A stretch of 64,000 nucleotides of DNA from positions 1-64,000 of the forward strand of contig JAHLEH010000005.1 of the NCBI GenBank assembly GCA_018883545.1, written 5' to 3'. The notes beneath the pieces were generated by a model. The model worked only from the letters and a program-made list of their open reading frames with translations, did no database searches and was not told the DNA's origin. Every line of letters begins with the position of its first letter. Within the stretch, counting starts at the first letter, position 1. Source of the stretch: Marixanthotalea marina. GTDB taxonomy: Bacteria > Bacteroidota > Bacteroidia > Flavobacteriales > Flavobacteriaceae. Below are positions 62,263 to 64,000 of this stretch, piece after piece. Both the position numbers and the translations under genes were made by a program.

Positions 62263-62294
62263 CAAAATAAAAACCTCATAAAATATCATGAGGT
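62263..62294 (-). terminator. Terminator after the M16 peptidase gene
   Basis: On the minus strand a 7-bp stem ACCTCAT/ATGAGGT with 8-nt loop is followed by TTTTATTTTG, 22 bp past the stop. Confidence 0.75.
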
Positions 62295-62316
62295 CTTGAA
62301 TGATTTAAAACACTAA

Positions 62317-64000
62317 TTATAATTTTACTTCCTCAGGCTTTTCATAATTAAACAAGTAATCAACATCTAGTTCCTCTACTTCTCCTAATTTACCTAAAGC
62401 ATTAAAATCCATATTCTTTTTATTGCCGATTACCATAACATTATAATTTTCACCTTTAACATGTTTGTCAAAGAAATCATGTAAATCTTTAAGAGTCATT
62501 TCCTCCAACGCCTTATATATTTCTTCTCGGTTGTCATAGTCAATACCTCTTTTTTTCAAACTTTCATAACTCCAAAAAATATTTGACTTATTAATACGCT
62601 GAGCGGCAATCTTTTTAAGTGCTGCGTCTTTAGCATTATTAAATTGCTCTTCAGCCTCTGGCATATTATCCATCAATTCCATCATAGCTTCAACTGCATT
62701 TGGTAGTTTATTTGCTTGGGTACCAATATACGCAACCAAATCATCCGATTTACCTTTTTCACTAGCTGTTCTATAAATAACTTGCACTCCGTAAGCTAGT
62801 GCCTTAGATTCTCTAATTTCTTGATATACTATAGACGATAAACCATTTCCAAAATAATCATTAAATAAATTTGCTGCAGCAATATTTTTAGGATCAAATG
62901 TTTCTCCTTTAGCTAAAAATATCATTTCTGATTGCACCATGTCATAATCAACAAAATAAACATGCCCCCCAGTTTCGCTTTCAGGATATTCGATTGCTTC
63001 AGGATAGTCTTTTAAATTTGAATCTATTTTATGATAAGTATTTATTGCATTTACGGCAACGTCTAAATCTTTTCCGTAATAAAATATACGATGTTGGTAG
63101 CTTTTAACACCCTTAACTAAATCAACTAATTCTTCAGGATCAATTATTCTTAATTCATTAATTGGAATTATATTCCTTAACCTAGAATTCTCTCCATATT
63201 TTCCATAACTTAATAAGCCATCAAAAAGTATGTTGTCCTTTTGAAGTTTATTATTTTGACGTGCTTTAGCTATTTGATCAATAAATTTATCATATGCTTC
63301 TTGATTTGGAATTGCATTATCCCAGAGGTTTTCTAGTAGCTCTAATCCTTTTGATAAATTTTCTTTTAATCCACTAATACCAACATAAGATTTATCGACA
63401 TCTGTGACAACATGGTAATCTATTCCTAATTTATAAAACTCTTTCTTTAAATCTTCTGCAGAATAAGTGTCTGTTCCCAAATATTCCATATAACCAAAAG
63501 CTAAAGCTAATTTTTTATCATTATCACTTCCCATATCAAAAATGATTTCCAAATTAAATAAATCATTTGATTCATTTTCAACATATGAAACTTTCAGACC
63601 ATTATCAATTACTTTTTCTTCAATAGCTTCTGCATAATCCACGTATTGAGGTTCCAAACTACCTGATTCGATTTTAGTGAAATTCATAAAAAATTCAGAA
63701 CCCTCACCTCTATTGAGATTCACAGGTGATATTTCTGGTTTTTCAACTTTAACTACGTTTGTGTCCTCTCCTTGTCTCTTATAGGTTATTACATAATTAT
63801 TGCCATAAAAAGAATTTGCAAAATTGACAAGTTCTTGCTTTGAAATATTTTTTAAATCGTCCAAAAACTTAATTCTATCTTTCCAATCGACATGCCTAAT
63901 AAAGGCTTCGTAATAAGCAGATGCTAGAGCAGTACTGTTTTCATATCTTCTTGTTTGATTTAGTTTTAAGTCATTTACGACTGCTTCAATCATCCAATCT
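62317..64000 (-). CDS. M16 family peptidase, C-terminal part (5' end outside window)
   Basis: The frame stays open to the right edge (DWMIEAVV... upstream of the ATG at 63993), so the N-terminal half with the HxxEH zinc site is missing. The visible ~560 residues include a domain starting EKVIDNGLKVSYVEN in which the zinc-motif position reads FGYMEYLGT, i.e. a degenerate non-catalytic repeat, and RESKALAYGVQVIYR, the substrate-binding Arg/Tyr element. No signal peptide visible. Large M16 proteins of Bacteroidota are periplasmic. Followed by a terminator. Confidence 0.88.
   Translation of the reverse strand, partial: DWMIEAVVNDLKLNQTRRYENSTALASAYYEAFIRHVDWKDRIKFLDDLKNISKQELVNFANSFYGNNYVITYKRQGEDTNVVKVEKPEISPVNLNRGEGSEFFMNFTKIESGSLEPQYVDYAEAIEEKVIDNGLKVSYVENESNDLFNLEIIFDMGSDNDKKLALAFGYMEYLGTDTYSAEDLKKEFYKLGIDYHVVTDVDKSYVGISGLKENLSKGLELLENLWDNAIPNQEAYDKFIDQIAKARQNNKLQKDNILFDGLLSYGKYGENSRLRNIIPINELRIIDPEELVDLVKGVKSYQHRIFYYGKDLDVAVNAINTYHKIDSNLKDYPEAIEYPESETGGHVYFVDYDMVQSEMIFLAKGETFDPKNIAAANLFNDYFGNGLSSIVYQEIRESKALAYGVQVIYRTASEKGKSDDLVAYIGTQANKLPNAVEAMMELMDNMPEAEEQFNNAKDAALKKIAAQRINKSNIFWSYESLKKRGIDYDNREEIYKALEEMTLKDLHDFFDKHVKGENYNVMVIGNKKNMDFNALGKLGEVEELDVDYLFNYEKPEEVKL

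Overview
The window is a piece of a Bacteroidota chromosome, most likely a marine or polysaccharide-degrading member of the Flavobacteriaceae. The reasons are the low G+C content, a type IX secretion C-terminal sorting domain, many lipoproteins, TAnnTTTG-type -7 promoter elements, weak or absent Shine-Dalgarno sequences, and gene families common in that group (SUI1, DUF1835, DUF4251, DUF2807, DUF6807, VTT, M16). No rRNA, tRNA, CRISPR array, insertion sequence or phage gene was recognised. Both edges cut genes: a large surface protein on the left and an M16 peptidase on the right.

Layout. 1-1532: end of a surface protein whose first 343 bases are a strikingly GC-rich 216-bp tandem repeat. 1605-4697: minus-strand cluster (2OG-Fe oxygenase, SUI1, DUF1835, nucleoside phosphorylase). 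4835-11889: 3D-domain lipoprotein, a lone ExbD, a secreted protein, an SF2 helicase, a cold-shock-domain protein, PPK2 and two DMT transporters. 11891-15667: minus-strand operon of an ECF sigma factor, a putative anti-sigma factor, a DUF4097-like protein, an outer-membrane barrel, a 45-residue protein missed by simple ORF cut-offs and a DUF2807 lipoprotein, with TAATG stop/start coupling at two junctions. 15866-26420: GT9 glycosyltransferase, Old Yellow Enzyme plus OsmC, a dioxygenase-like secreted protein, GH30 xylanase, aldehyde dehydrogenase, DUF4251 lipoprotein and a 1040-residue GH54-type arabinofuranosidase.

26689-32744 is the most system-like accessory block. A membrane-spanning AraC-HTH/TPR regulator is divergent from four genes (ankyrin lipoprotein, acyltransferase-3, serine hydrolase, LRR lipoprotein). 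Four CTTG-headed tandem direct repeats at 20-21-bp spacing lie between them, as expected for an AraC-family operator. 32981-35206 holds three membrane proteins (VTT, DUF3817, MscS channel). 35451-40096 is a leuC-leuD-leuA-leuB operon. 40312-49899 mixes secreted unknowns, carbohydrate-linked proteins (CBM9-like, DUF6807, PQQ sugar dehydrogenase-cytochrome c) and housekeeping genes (TruA, a GreA-like protein).

49902-57865 is a complete histidine operon, hisG-(GNAT)-hisD-hisC-hisB-hisH-hisA-hisF-hisIE. It is preceded by a transcription attenuator: an 18-residue leader peptide with three consecutive His codons, an alternative antiterminator pairing and a terminator. Several intercistronic gaps in this operon carry small palindromes (core ATTCCTGC...GCAGGAAT, or TCGAAG types), and related palindromes occur at 35.2 kb. 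58015-64000: thioredoxin-like protein, prohibitin, VWA membrane protein, FabG and the 3' part of an M16 peptidase.
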